Position numbers and translations under genes: made by a program. A DNA stretch of 64,000 bases from Axinella damicornis (Eukaryota; Porifera; Demospongiae; Axinellida; Axinellidae): assembly GCA_963931865.1 (NCBI GenBank), contig OZ007512.1, forward strand, positions 11,788,756 through 11,852,755, read 5' to 3'. The notes under the pieces were generated by a model that worked only from the letters and a program-made list of their open reading frames with translations, was not told the DNA's origin and searched no databases. Of this stretch, positions 10,662-22,299 are shown in pieces. Positions within the stretch are counted from its first letter, which is position 1, and each line of letters opens with the position of its first letter.

Positions 10662-11395
10662 TTAATCAAAGAGTCGGTATACTCTGTATGTCGGGATACA
10701 ACGTACACGCAATATATGCTAATACAAAAGAATCTCTCCAAATCTCAGAAACGGTACACTTATAAGCCTTTATAACCACATACCGTTCATCTTCGAGTGT
10801 TTTCATGACCAACAAGACTCCTCGCGTCGCGAAAAACCGTCGCGAAAGTACCGCACCAGGTACTCGCAAAACGGGCAAATTGTTTTTCTTCTTTCTTTCT
10901 TCTTCTTCTTCTTCTTCAGACGGGCTAGCTCAGCGTTGCCTCAATCTCTCATGATGGTTTTCACACGAAACAGCAGCATTTCACACCGAGTAGTGCACCT
11001 GGCCATCGCTTTTTCGCAACCTCCAAGTTTTCACCAGGCGGGCCTGAGGCGGCTGCAGCTGCCCACTCAATAACTATGGCTTCTTTAGTCACACCATTTT
11101 CTCGTTTGTACGCATGCGCGATCACTTAGCAACGAACACTCAAGATCGCTGAATTAGAAGTGTCTTGCGCCATTGTGTTGATAATAAAAACCGAGGTAAA
11201 TTCTAAACTCTGGTTACTCTGCGTATAATTTATGTATGTTACTACCTACTGTGTTCTGTGAGAGGGCTGAATGCCTATCTAAAGACTCAACAATATATAA
11301 ATCTTGCTACTTCTGGTATAGCTGATATTATGGTCTTCAGACAGGGATTACTGCCTTAGTATCCATCCAGAAAAGGGTTGACTTGGGTCTGATTA
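10662..11395. repeat. dispersed segment shared with 36.77-37.52 kb
   Basis: Matches 36.77-37.52 kb closely: GTACACGCAATATATG, the CTTCTT microsatellite, the TCACGATGGTTTTC-like stretch and TACGCATGCGC. A decayed third copy lies at 11.70-12.0 kb. The 37-kb copy keeps a plus-strand frame starting MVFARNSSIFNRAVQR, Arg/Ser-rich like a mitochondrial presequence, but the 10.9-kb copy is broken. I cannot assign a class. Confidence 0.6.
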
Positions 11396-11399
11396 TTGA

Positions 11400-12029
11400 G
11401 TGTACAAAAGCGGCCATTCTGCTTTTCTGCAAGACTGCACTAGAAATTCCTAGACACTGTAACTAAACCATTTGTGTTTTGCTGAATTCCTGAAATCAAG
11501 TAACTGCAACCCAAGAGATGGTACAAAAGTGGCTTTTCTGCAAAACTGCACCGGACATCTAGTGTTTTGTTGAATTCCTGAAATCAAAGAACTGCAACCC
11601 CAGATGCCTTATGGTAAAGCTTGTCTGGAATCCTTGATTTCCAGATTTTACAGAAACAGCAACTTGATGAATTTCCAGTTTTGTGGAATTTCCAGTTTTC
11701 TTGAGATTCCCGTTTTGTTGTCGCGAAAGTGCCACACCAGAAAGTCGCCCAAATCAGTTTACTTCCTCTTCTTCCTTTAGATGGGCTAATTCAAAATTGC
11801 CTGATTCTCTCACAACAGTTTTCGCACAAAACAGATGCTGAGCAGTGCACAACCCCATCACTTATTCACAATTTCGAAGTCTCACACAACGCTTGAAACT
11901 GCCCACTCAACAACTATGTATGGCTTTAGTTGCAATGCCATTTTCTTCACTTGTACGCATGCACACAGAGCAACTCTGAACTCAAAATTGTGTAATGTGT
12001 GCAGAGTGAAGGTTGTCAAATAATGCTGC
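11400..12029. repeat. degenerate ~115-bp repeats
   Basis: GGCCATTCTGCTTTTCTGCA, CACTGTAACTAAACC and TTGAATTCCTGAAATCA recur two to three times here and again at 12.52-12.66 and 14.5-14.65 kb. 11.70-12.0 kb is a decayed copy of the 10.66-kb repeat. No gene is seen. Confidence 0.5.
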
Positions 12030-12821
12030 TACAAAAATGAGGTAAACAAGTGTAAAATATAGTGGAACAGCAAACAATGGGTGATGGCATAAACAGCTAG
12101 TTTAGTACAACCCTACATATCTTTCTCATTGTACATGTATTAGAAAGATAATTGTGTAAGGGTTGTATACTGAACTGTTTCACGCCATCACCCTACCTTG
12201 TTTCCTTACTTTTTGCTTTTCTGCTGTCCCTACATCTCCATGCATTCTGTAATGCACTTGTATTATGCACGTATACTGTAGTAGAGCAGTTTCATGTTAC
12301 GTTATGTGATGTATGGTGTGTCTGGTCTAGGGTTAAAGTTGGTAGAGGGGTGGGGTGATGATCGGTTCGAAGGTGGGGCAACTTTTGCCCCTTACTAATG
12401 GTCTTAGCAACTTTAAAACCGTTTGTGGTATGAAGTCTTTCGTATGATATGGATTCTATATAGCGACATCAGATTCTGATCTACAGAAGATGTTTGTATA
12501 CATGCAATGAGTGTGAAAGTGGCCATTCTGCTTTTCTGCAAAAGTGTGCTAGAAATTCCCAGACACTGTAACTTAACTGTTTGTGTTTTGTTGAATTCCT
12601 GAAAGCACAAGAACTGCCACCTCAGAGATGCCTTGTGGTAAGGCTTCTCTAGTTTTCTTGATTTCCAGATTTGCAGAAACAGCAACTCCAGCCTCGGAGA
12701 TGCCTTCTGGTAAGATTTCCTGATTTCTTGATTTGCAGAACAGTGACTCTAGACCACCGACTGATGCACAGTTTCACCGTTTTCTGCAATTTTTCCTACA
12801 GTGATCATTTATTATTAATTA
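12030..12821. repeat. left arm of large inverted repeat
   Basis: Reverse complement of 14289-14701 joined to 16552-17030. Shared marks are GATCAGAATCTGATGTCGC, ACCGATCATCACCCCACCCC and CAGTGATCATTTATTATTAA. Within it, 12.06-12.25 kb contains a hairpin related to 37682-37956 (common loop TTCATTGTACATGT). Confidence 0.75.
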
Positions 12822-13440
12822 CCGAGGGGCAACCGCACTCCTGGTAGCCGCGGTTAAACGGTAGCACAAGCTAAGTGTGACAGTTCGTTCCAATTATCAC
12901 ACATCACCATGATAGCCATATACAGGGAAGATCACAAGAGTGCTCTCAAGTACCATTCATAAAGTAGCCGCGTTGCAACCTGCCGTAGCGCAAGCTCAGT
13001 ATTGCGATACGTTCTAATTAACGCACATGCCACGTGGCAACCACGCTCAAGTCGATCGCGAGCAATGGCGACCAAAAGTAAGACAAGACATTATTACAGC
13101 ACTCACAACTTAGCCAGCACGGTGAGTTTCGGTATATAAGCGTGAGTGAACGACAACGATCAGACAAAAGCGTTCATATCTCCACCACCAAGGTGAGTTT
13201 CAGCACAATTATTTTGATTTTGTGTCACTGCATCATAGCGATCACGACGGTGTAGTCAAAATCTTTGTAGGCCATTCGGAAATAGTCAAACGTTTATTAC
13301 ATTATTTACATTACATTACGCGGCACAATTTTCTCTATACCAGGAGTTGTAAAGATTAGGTTAGATTATTTACGCGGCACAATTTTTCCCCTACCAGGAG
13401 TGTAATTACGCGGCACAATTTTTCCTATACCAGGAGTGTA
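12822..13440 (+). mobile_element. mini-exon element, copy b
   Basis: Begins CGAGGGGCAACCGCACTCC and ends in ACCAGGAGTGTAA. Contains module 1 (ATG at about 13066, MATKSKTRHYYSTHNLAST then GTGAGT) and the donor part of module 2. Its right end is duplicated more than once between 13310 and 13440. The next copy follows directly. Confidence 0.7.
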
Positions 13441-13975
13441 ACGAGGGGCAACCGCACTCCTGGTAGCCATTACAATGCCGGCTGCGACTCGCCGTAGCGC
13501 TTATCGCAGTTAGTTCCAATTAATGCACATGCTATTGCCACGTGGCAACCACGAACGCTAGCAATGGCGACCAAAGGGAATATAACAGCACTTACAACCT
13601 TGCCAGCACGGTGAGTTTTGGTATGTAAGCGTCAGTAAACAACAGCGATTACGGCTGTGTGGTCAGAATCTTTGTGGGCCCTTCGTATGACTGTACTGGC
13701 CACCAACGTCGAAGAGAACGATCGAGCAATGGCGGCCGACGGCACGACAAAAGCGCTTGTATCTTCACCACCAAGGTGAGTTTCAGCACAATTATTGTGC
13801 GGTCGTGTCACTGCATGATAGCGATCACGACGGTGTAGTCAGAATCTCTGTAGACCTTTCCTGCGTGCTGTGAGGTTTGATTATTTAAGTAGTTAGATTA
13901 CGCGGCACAATTTTTCCCCTACCAGGAGTGTAATATTATTTACGCGGCACAATTTTTCCCCTACCAGGAGTGTAA
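13441..13975 (+). mobile_element. mini-exon element, copy c
   Basis: Starts CGAGGGGCAACCGCACTCC immediately after copy b. Module 1 is shortened and frameshifted (ATG about 13564). Module 2 keeps MAADGTTKALVSSPP and CACCAAG|GTGAGT near 13773. The right end CGGCACAATTTTTCCCCTACC appears twice. Confidence 0.7.
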
Positions 13976-14288
13976 TTAACATGCACAGCACTGATGTCAC
14001 ATTAATACCCCTCCCCTCCCAGGTGACCTTATAAGTGCTGGGTCTTTATTCCTGCTCTGCTTTTCTGTGTGTGCATGCCGTGACCTTTAATCCAAGGTGA
14101 CGCGCGCCTTTGGTCTTGCTTTTCGTGGTTGCAGCTGCAGGTGGCCAGATTAGTCTGAGGTGGTGTGAAATTATGATTGTGCTCAGGGGTCAACAGCAGT
14201 CTGGTCCCAGACCTCCATGCTGTACCATTTGGGAACCAGACTAGGGAGGGGAGGGGTATTAATATGACGTCAGTGCTGTGCATGTTAA
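13976..14288. mobile_element. 313-bp TTAA-bounded inverted-repeat element
   Basis: TTAACATGCACAGCACTGA at the left pairs with CAGTGCTGTGCATGTTAA at the right; the arms continue through ACCCCTCCCCTCCC. TTAA at both borders suggests a piggyBac-type target. A smaller hairpin (AGTCTGGT, CCAGACC / GGGAACCAGACTA, about 14199-14245) is nested inside, related to the TAGTCTCGTTCCCAG family. Non-coding. Confidence 0.65.
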
Positions 14289-14701
14289 GTAATTAATAAT
14301 AAATGATCACTGTAGGAAAAATTGCAGAAAACGGTGAAACTGTGCATCAGTTGGTGGTCTGGAGTAGCTGTTCTGCAAATCAAGAAATCAGGAAATCTTA
14401 CCAGAAGGCATCTCTGGAGTTGCTGTTTCTGCAAATCTGGAAATCAAGAAAACTAGAGAAGCCTTACCACAAGGCATCTCTGAGGTTGCAGTTCTTGTGC
14501 TTTCAGGAATTCAACAAAACACAAACAGTTAAGTTACAGTGTCTGGGAATTTCTAGCACACTTGCAGAAAAGCAGAATGGCCACTTTCATACACTCATTA
14601 AGTTACAGTGTCTGGGAATTTCTAGCACACTTTTGCAGAAAAGCAGAATGGCCACTTTCATACGCTCATTACATACCATCATCCATGATAGCATGCAGTA
14701 G
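14289..14701. repeat. right arm, inner part, of large inverted repeat
   Basis: Reverse complement of about 12510-12821. Its outer end ACCATCATCCATGATAGC at 14670 is inverted at 16556-16576, where the arm resumes. The 14.70-16.55 kb exon block therefore interrupts this arm and is bounded by a ~33-bp inverted repeat. Confidence 0.75.
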
Positions 14702-14739
14702 TGAGCCTCCACATCCATTGAAAGCTTCTTGTTCTCTTC
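14702..14739 (-). pseudogene. truncated copy of the 42-codon exon
   Basis: Acceptor TAATTAG|GAAGAG is followed by EENKKLSMDVEA, then the reading runs into the inverted-repeat junction. Counterpart of 8263-8388; the rest of that exon is missing, so this copy is probably dead. Confidence 0.7.
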
Positions 14740-14744
14740 CTAAT

Positions 14745-15580
14745 TAGCAACAAAGGTCAGACATAAAGATTGAGTCAATATGCAGCATCTGCAGGTTGGG
14801 TGCTAGGTTACAACTAGGTAATGCAAAGACACATGTAAAGTACACAATGCTATAGCATTTGAACTTGGAATGCTGGCACTCTAGACTACAGTGTTCTTAC
14901 CAATTAGCCAGCTCGCTAAACAAACTTATCTTTCTGGATGAAAGGATTGTACTCACACAATAACGGTCTGCCCTCTCCAAATGAAAAAGCACAAAGCACA
15001 AATTTAGTCCTCGCCTCAGGCTTGCATCGGTGTGTAATGCATGCGCCACGTGCCAGCCTGGGGTCAAAGTACATAATGGCTATAGTTCAGTTTGTGTTGC
15101 TGTAGTTTGACATCAACACCAGGCTACTAGTGTTCTTACAAATGTGCTGGTAGGTCAAGCACTGCTTCTAGCAGATGCGCCACTAAAGTTTCTGCTCTGC
15201 AGTGAGCTATAAACTGTTCATTTCTAAATCCTAAGTTCAGTTTGTGTGTTACAAGTACTTTGTAATGGTCCTGTAGTTGCAACCGCAGGTTAGCCCCCAG
15301 GTTAATTAGCTCTTCAGGTAAACATGAAGAGCGCTACCGTACATTCTGGTCGGAAACCTGGAATTCCGGGTTGTACCGTATATATCAGGAATAAGTTGGT
15401 CATACAAACATGAAAGCCTTATGCAAAGATGATTTCTGAAAAGTCGGTAGGCTTGTGCTTTGTTGCCATAGTTAGAGATAAGAGAGAAAAATCGAACCCA
15501 CAGAAAAATTCTGGAGTTCTGATGAAAGCCTTATGTAATACACATTCGGCAACTGTGGAGTAATTGGGTCAAAGTGACCC
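14745..15580. repeat. intron duplicated from ~8.39-9.28 kb
   Basis: Carries the same intronic landmarks as 8.39-9.28 kb: GTCAGACATAAAGATTGAGT, the tRNA-like stretch at 14845-14925, and TGGGGTCAAAGTACATAATG. An extra piece around 15.35-15.53 kb (GGAAACCTGGAATTCCGGG) is absent from the other copy. No exon is seen. Confidence 0.65.
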
Positions 15581-15586
15581 ATGTAC

Positions 15587-15640
15587 CTCAAGTTGTTCCA
15601 CCATATCCCTCCAGGATGCGTCAATCTCCTCTCCAGACAA
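15587..15640 (-). CDS. left gene, 18-codon exon (first copy)
   Basis: LSGEEIDASWRDMVEQLE between CTCACAG|TTG and GAG|GTACAT. One residue differs from the 9293-9346 copy. The donor is weaker (GTACAT for GTGAGT), so this copy may be skipped. Confidence 0.6.
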
Positions 15641-15745
15641 CTGTGAGTGGACCATGTGTGGCAATTAGTTAACAGTGAACAGCAATGGGATTTACAGTTG
15701 TATACATTTCATTACAAACAGACTCATTACCTTAATACCACCTAC

Positions 15746-16429
15746 CTTAACAGCATCAAGTTCCTGCTTCAGTTGGAGTATGTGTTTGCTCTGGCCCTTA
15801 GAATGCTGCTGCAGGGACTCCACCTGGGCTTTCAAAGCGTGGACATGTTGCTCTTTCCTTCTCAACTCCACATTCAGATCTGGATCATCCACCTCATCAA
15901 TAGGGGTGGTGGCTTCCTCTTGCCCCTGAATCTCTTTCTCCAAGTCAGAGATCTTCCCTCGCAGCCGAATATTTGCCTCCAGTTCCTCGTGGTACTGCTG
16001 TTCATAACGTTGTTCTAATTCTTGCAGGTTTTGCTCACGTGCATAGCTCCGATGGAACGGACGACTGAGACTAGCTTTACGCTTCAAGCTTGCAACTTCT
16101 CTCCTCAATAGCTGGTTTTCTTCTTCGTGCTTAGCTTCTTCTGTGATAAGCCTGACATTCTGGTCCTCCAACTGCTTTGCATACTTAAGACTCTTCTTCA
16201 GCTCAATCACGTTTTGTTCAAGGCTTTTAATGGTGTCATCTTTGGCCGCAATGTCATTTTTCAGCCTCAGGAGTGCATCAGAATCTATGGTATCATTCCG
16301 AGCTAGACCTCGACGTTCACGACTACTGTATGGGGTGGAATATCTTTCTCTGTCTGTGGGCAGTATAGATGCAGGCCCAGAACCTGCTGGTGGACATTCA
16401 AGATCTGGCACTTGTACCGACTGTCCAAC
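15746..16429 (-). CDS. left gene, long coiled-coil exon (first copy)
   Basis: Exon of 684 bp (228 codons), acceptor TCCATAG|GTTGGACAG, donor GTTAAG|GTAGGT, phase 0-0. VGQSVQVPDLECPPAGSG is followed by a basic, Ser/Arg-rich linker (SSRERRGLARNDTIDSD), a long coiled coil, an acidic PIDEVDDPDLN hinge and a second coiled coil. This is the fuller version; 9434-9988 lacks the linker. The same gene could use one or both copies. Confidence 0.8.
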
Positions 16430-16551
16430 CTATGGACACACAATATGGGTCATAAAGAGGAGAACTGCTATGAAGTATGTCGCAATGTATGTACATTGTG
16501 TGGTGAATTATAGCAACATGGGGTTTGGAATGTGACTAGGCAATCCATACA

Positions 16552-17030
16552 CTACTGCATGCTATCATGGATGATGGTATGTATACAAACATCTTCTGTA
16601 GATCAGAATCTGATGTCGCTATATAGAATCCATATCATACGAAAGACTTCATACCACAAACGGTTTTAAAGTTGCTAAGACCATTACTAAGGGGCAAAAG
16701 TTCCCCCACCTTCGAACCGATCATCACCCCACCCCTCTACCAACTTTAACCCTAGACCAGACACACCATACATCACATAACGTAACATGAAACTGCTCTA
16801 CTACAGTATACGTGCATAATACAAGTGCATTACAGAATGCATGGAGATGTAGGGACAGCAGAAAAGCAAAAAGTAAGGAAACAAGGTAGGGTGATGGCGT
16901 GAAACAGTTCAGTACACAACCCTTACACAATTATCTTTCTAATACATGTACAATGAGTAGGGTTGTACTAAACTAGCTGTTTATGCCATCACCCATTGTT
17001 TGCTGTTCCACTATATTTTACACTTATAAG
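16552..17030. repeat. right arm, outer part, of large inverted repeat
   Basis: Reverse complement of about 12030-12510. Includes a hairpin-like stretch with TACATGTACAATGAG. The short open frame at 16724-16930 is mirrored at 12152-12358, as expected of an inverted copy and not of a gene. Confidence 0.75.
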
Positions 17031-17309
17031 TGTCAGCAATCACAACTGTGTGCTCAGCATCTTTGTGGGCCTTTCGCAAAAGCTGCACTAGCCACAAAAA
17101 TCGAAAAGAGCATTCGCGTAATGGCAGCCAACGGTAAGACAAAAGCGCTTGTATCTCCATCACCAAGGTGAGTTTCAGCACCAAAATTGTACGGTTGGGT
17201 CACTGCATGGTAGCGATCACGACGGTGTAGTCAAAACTTTGTAGGCCATTCCGAAGTAGTCAAACTAATTGTTTATGCAGCACAATTTTTCCCCTACCAG
17301 GAGTGCAAA
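17031..17309 (+). mobile_element. mini-exon element, copy d (partial)
   Basis: Holds only module 2: ATG near 17121 (MAANGKTKALVSPSP), CACCAAG|GTGAGT, the GATAGCGATCACGACGGTG-like stretch, and the right end GCACAATTTTTCCCCTACC. The left end is missing. Confidence 0.65.
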
Positions 17310-18760
17310 GAATGATGTTCTCAGAAATTCTTGTTGACTAAACCAAACCTTGTTGCTAGCACTGTCTACATTTACCGTACGCCCCCTTCGAAAAGATGTC
17401 CTCCCCTCTCTTTTCACCCAACTTCCTGCACAGGGTAGTTTGACTCGTTTTAACGCGCCCCGGTGATCGACTTCTGGAATATCTAAACTACAAATGCGCA
17501 ACTTTCAGATCATCCCTCAGATCAGAGTAGTCACCGTTGATGTCGACGATACAAGTCATCTCGCTGCCACTCTTCTGCAGGAATTACATACCAGGAAATG
17601 TCCCATGGTACATGAGCGACAGTATTGCTGGAGGATGGCTACAGCGAAGTCGTCATGGATGTTATGGCCCACGCGTTGAAATGGCAGCTCTTCTCGCCGA
17701 TGTAGGGAGACCACACATGATGACCACGAACAGTACTGGCGATTGTTTGTATCTTTGTAGCTGCGAACATTAAGTGTTTTGTGTATGTAGCAAAACGTTT
17801 TGAGGGGCATATAGTCAAGACTTAAAAATTATTCGAAAATACGCCCCCTCTCCACTTTGCGCTGTATGTAGTGTACAAAATAGGGGGGCGTATTAACGGG
17901 AGACTATGGTGCAATATACTAAACCTTGGCTGCTACATGTAGCACCATTGCATGATGTACAATATACTAGGAGAATGCATCACATTCTGGGGCGAGCGTG
18001 AGCAAGTGCAATGCAATGCAGAACGAGTATTTGCATGCATGTGTATGCACAGTCAGTCAAATTTTAATGTCCCGTCCCAATGCAGCTGGTCCAATATTGC
18101 ATGACTGGGGGCGACAGACATCATAATAATTATGACAATCAGACACACACTGCACACGTGCACAACACAGGGGCCTAGCTATATGCATGCTGCACACTGG
18201 TCTAGCACACCATGTGACTGCAGGTTGGTACGTAAGTCCACCAGCGGTCTTCGTCCAGTTTTCTGTCACCACAGGTACAGAGCCTGGTTAGACTGTTCAT
18301 GGGTCGGTCCACGAGTGGTCTCCGTCTGTGCTGTCGCCATCATCCATCGAACAGGTAGAGTATTCGTAGTCTCGTTCCCAGACGTTCACGCCCACCGGCG
18401 GGGGCGTGCGTAGATGGGGCTGGGCACGTGACTAGAGTATTCGCGTGATGCAATTCACTGACAGTGTCGATGTCGTGTATCGTTTTGGAATTAACACATG
18501 ACGTAAGAATACACAAAATAAGAGCAGGAAGTTATTTACGGCACAATGTACGATATTCACAGCAAACACGCTCGCGCCAACTAAACCCCTGAAGTCTATT
18601 CTGACTTACGTACTGCCTTCATGAGTGCAATTTTGAAGCCTTAGCATAGCAGTGGGTGTATCAGAGGTATTTAGCTAGCTACAAACTGTTACATGTGCAC
18701 AGGAAACATGCACTCCTCTACCACAGGCAAACATAGCACACACAGTTGACTGCAACAAAA
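17310..18760. other. intergenic or intron, no firm feature
   Basis: I see no exon with paired splice signals. A solitary hairpin-family end (TAGTCTCGTTCCCAGACG) lies at about 18369. ATACGCCCCC-type words near 17370, 17850 and 17886 occur in both orientations and may be a decayed element. Several short open frames occur on both strands without recognisable motifs. Confidence 0.4.
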
Positions 18761-18768
18761 AGGACTAC

Positions 18769-19035
18769 CTGTAGCTTCTGCAAGTCCTTGTGCTCAACCC
18801 TTTCCCAGGGATCTCCTACATGTAGGTCTGTATCCTCCACCTGCTGCTGACTGTGTGGAGTGCCACCCATGCTAACTGTCTCACTGGCTTTAGGTGAGAG
18901 CTGCGCATTCCTCTGCTGGTAGTACCCTATAACACGAGGTTGTCTCTGCCCCTCTGCCATAGCTGGTTGTTTCTCGGTCTCTGCCTTTTCCACATCCCGA
19001 CCTTTCCCACGTACCCACGGAGCCCAAGTCCACAT
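18769..19035 (-). CDS. left gene, candidate first coding exon
   Basis: ATG at 19035 with stops upstream in frame and donor CTACAG|GTAGTC after 89 codons, phase 0, matching the phase-0 acceptor at 16429. The peptide is polar and probably disordered (MAEGQRQPRVIGYYQQRN, SMGGTPHSQQQVEDTD), ending in the helix-forming WERVEHKDLQKLQ. No domain is recognised. Whether this ATG is the initiator or the exon extends upstream is unproven. Confidence 0.5.
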
Positions 19036-19094
19036 CAATTATCACTAAACAATCAAGCAACAGATATAATGATGGAAGAACTAAAATCTGGGCA

Positions 19095-19295
19095 TCATGA
19101 TCAAAGTGGAGTTGGAGGGAGTTCAAGGGGGAGGGAGAGGGGGAGGGGAAGGGGAAAGGGGTGGGGGAGGGAGAAGAGGGGAGGAAGAAGGAGGAGAGGG
19201 GGAGGTGGGAGGGGGGATGGGGAGGTGGATGGGAGAGTTGGGAGGGTGAGGAGCAACGGGGAGGGGAAGGGGATGGGGAAGGGGGGAGGGATGCA
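19095..19295. repeat. G/A-rich low-complexity tract
   Basis: About 200 bp of GGGGA/GGGAGG repeats, all purine on the plus strand. Similar tracts lie at 57565-57665, 58085-58250 and 62080-62190. Many G runs could form quadruplexes. The Pro-rich or Gly/Arg-rich frames read through it are artefacts of composition. Confidence 0.8.
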
Positions 19296-19593
19296 TTACC
19301 ATATCCATGCACTAAGGAAGGGGTGGTTCGCTATGCATTTCTCGGGTCAAAATGTGCATGTAGTCATGTTCAAATGGTCAAGAGTCATTTTGCAATATGG
19401 TCAAGTGGTCAAGAAGTAATAGGCCGTGGTGAAAACCCGGACCGGACCGGACCGGATCAGACCGGATCGACCGGAAGTAGTAATTAGTGTCTCCACGTGT
19501 AGAGAAAATAGCTTACTTGGATCGTGAAGTAGCCATTGCGAGTAGCCATTGCGGCATTGCCTCGTGCAGGGAAGTCAGAGAGCAGTTTAGTCT

Positions 19594-19750
19594 CGCGAGT
19601 TGGCTGATTTGCACAGTATTTTGAAGCCACGAAGCGTTAGCGAGGTAGCCGCGCGGGTCCAAGTCTACCAGTACAGTAGCGACGACCCCGAATTCGAGGA
19701 CGACTTAAAGGAGGCAACCAGGTATTTGTTGGCGTTTCACGGTGCTATAG
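19594..19750 (+). other. exon-like ORF in foldback arm
   Basis: An open frame encodes LADLHSILKPRSVSEVAARV, then an acidic stretch (YSSDDPEFEDDLKEATRYLL), and ends at GCTATAG|GTAAGTC, a strong donor. It lies in the outer left arm only and is not mirrored on the right. It may be a captured exon of a host gene. Function unknown. Confidence 0.35.
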
Positions 19751-20594
19751 GTAAGTCAGAGAGCTGGGCCAAGCGAGTGTGAGTAATCTATACTATAAAA
19801 GCAGCGAGTACCGTAGGCGCTCTAATTATGCGTCGCTCAAAAAATAATTATTTTTGAAATGCAACGCAACAATAGAAATTCGGTCAGCCAAACTCAACTT
19901 CGACGCACGATTAGAAAACACCTCGCAAGGTACTTAAGTCAGACGAGTGTAGACAAGGCTATTGCATTGCAGTTTTTTTTGTTCCGGGTTGTCGGACTGT
20001 CGCTGCCTTTTCTCCTACATGGGGCGTCCATATCCTCGGGGCGCAGAATACATAAGTGAGTTGCTGTCTCGTACCTTCACTGATGTCCCAGCCATATCGC
20101 AACTGTGTCTTTATACATCAACGTTCACAGGCAGTGATGTGATGAGCCCTCTTCGCTGTTCAACGGTACTGTGCGCGCTTGGGTCTGGCCGGCCCAGAGG
20201 AGGGAGTGCAAGCTTACGGAGGTTCGTATTCGTCCGTTACCTCTTCCGGTAGTATTCGTTATAAATTTGGAGTTATGCGATTTCCGTGTAACGAAACAGC
20301 CATGTCAGACGGCTTCGAGAAGCAGATTTTGGCACCGACTGTTCCAAGATGTGTTCATGCGAGCGACGTATCCTTTGAGATATGTGCATCTCAGGTGGTC
20401 AAGAGTCTATTTAGCTATCAAGACAGTTGAGACTGCTCCCGTCTTTGTGTGAGAACGCTGTAAAGTCGGGTCTAGCTTGAAGTGTCTCAAGATTGTCAGA
20501 TTCAAGCACCTGTAGTGCACGAACGCAGGGTGCTATGATGATCGGACCTGCGCCTGATGAAAGCCCCATCTCTGTACTTTCAGAAAATAGCGGT

Positions 20595-21340
20595 GACAAC
20601 CCCATCAGATTTGGAGCTATGAGCCCCTGAAATCAACCATGTTTCACGAATTTGGTTTGCATGGGTGAATTTATGCTGCCATATCTCGAGAACGCTACAT
20701 GCTATGGACACGAGACTTGCACCATTGGATACACCAAAGACTGAGGTTTGTAAATGCATGTGGAAATATTGTGACAACCCCATCAGATTTGGAGCAATGA
20801 GCCCCTGAACTCAACCAATTTGTGTGAATATGGTTTATGTGGGTGACTTTGTGTGGCCGTATCTCAAGAACGCTACATGCTATTGACATGAGACTTGCAA
20901 CATTGGATACAACAAAGACTGAGGTTTGTAAATTCGTGTGGAAGTATTCCGACAACCCCATTAGATTTGGAGCTATGAGCCCCCGAACTCAACCAATATG
21001 TGTGAATTTGGTTTATGTGGGTGACTTCGTTTTGTCATATCTCCTGAATCCTACAACCTATGGACATGAGACTTGCACCATTGGATACAACAACGACTGC
21101 ATGAGGTTTGTAAATACATGTGGAAGTATTGTGACAACCCCATCGGATTTGGAGCAATGAGCCCCTCGACTCAACCAATATGCGTGAATTTGGTTTACAT
21201 GGGTGAATTCGTACTGTCATATCTCTTGAACCCTACAACCTATGGACATGAGACTTGCACCATTGGATACAACAAAGATGAGACTTGCACCATTGGATAC
21301 AACAAAGATGGAGGTTTATAAGGATGTGTGGATTGTGACC
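20595..21340 (+). repeat. ~178-bp tandem repeats, left arm
   Basis: Units start GACAACCCCATCAGATTTGG at 20595, 20773, 20951 and 21133, giving periods of 178, 178 and 182 bp. Each contains TGAGCCCCTGAACTCAACCA and GAGACTTGCACCATTGGATA. A 26-bp internal triplication-like piece occurs near 21250-21306. Confidence 0.9.
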
Positions 21341-22299
21341 ACTCCATCAGCTTTGAAGTTATGCGTGGCTGCTATCAGCACTTTCATGTCGGATTTTAGT
21401 TCACACTGGAGATGTTGTGCAGCTATATATATACATCTATGTCTCCTATATTCAACTCTGACAATTCGAGATTACCCCATGGACCATGGAACCTGTGAAA
21501 GTGATCATTGTTTGGTTGTATCCATGCAGCCTATGCACTATATCTAAATGTAATTTTTGCTTAGCGCATCATGGACTAGTACTTCTGCGGTATTATGAGG
21601 AGCACATGAGCCGCTGAAGCCTGTGGTGGCTCATGCCCTCCTATAAGCCTGGTATTATTATATATCCTATTCACATCCATTTTCCATTCATGTAGCACTG
21701 AATTGCTATTGCTGTCTTGTCAATGGGACTAGCCATTAACCTGACTGAAATTAAACTCCCAACGACAACTCCTTTCTAGCCTTACTCAAAATGTTTTGGT
21801 AGTCACCACATTTGGTAGTACCTATATTATAGCTATGCATTTGAATGTGATAGTGTGTTCAATAACTTCTTTGGAGCTATTCACATCTATATAGTGGCAT
21901 CTGAATCAGTGGTGTCAGAATCAGATTCTTGAAAGGGCTTTGATAAGTGACTAGACCCCCATTGCCTTCCATTCTATATACTATACTTCTAATCATGACC
22001 ATTACTATGAGGGTGAACGTCCCTCATTCAATAAAGAAACAGGTCGAGCAAGTCAATTGGAGACTCTAAAGCCACATTGTGAGCATTAGTTTCTGGATGA
22101 GTTAGCCTGGTGGTCAAAGACTTGATTCCAATTTGGCGATAGTTTCAGAAACTTCTGCATTGACGGCGCATCACCTCCACCAGCACTACAGCAACATAGC
22201 TATTGCTAGAAACCTGCTAAATTTACAAACATGATTCCATTTTGTACAGATATCACTCTACATAAATGCACTGTACAGAATACTTGCTGCGTCCAGTGG

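Noticed and set aside
18890..19487. Gly/Arg-rich plus frames and Pro-rich minus frames
   Set aside because: They are produced by the purine tract at 19.1-19.3 kb; composition, not a protein family, explains them.
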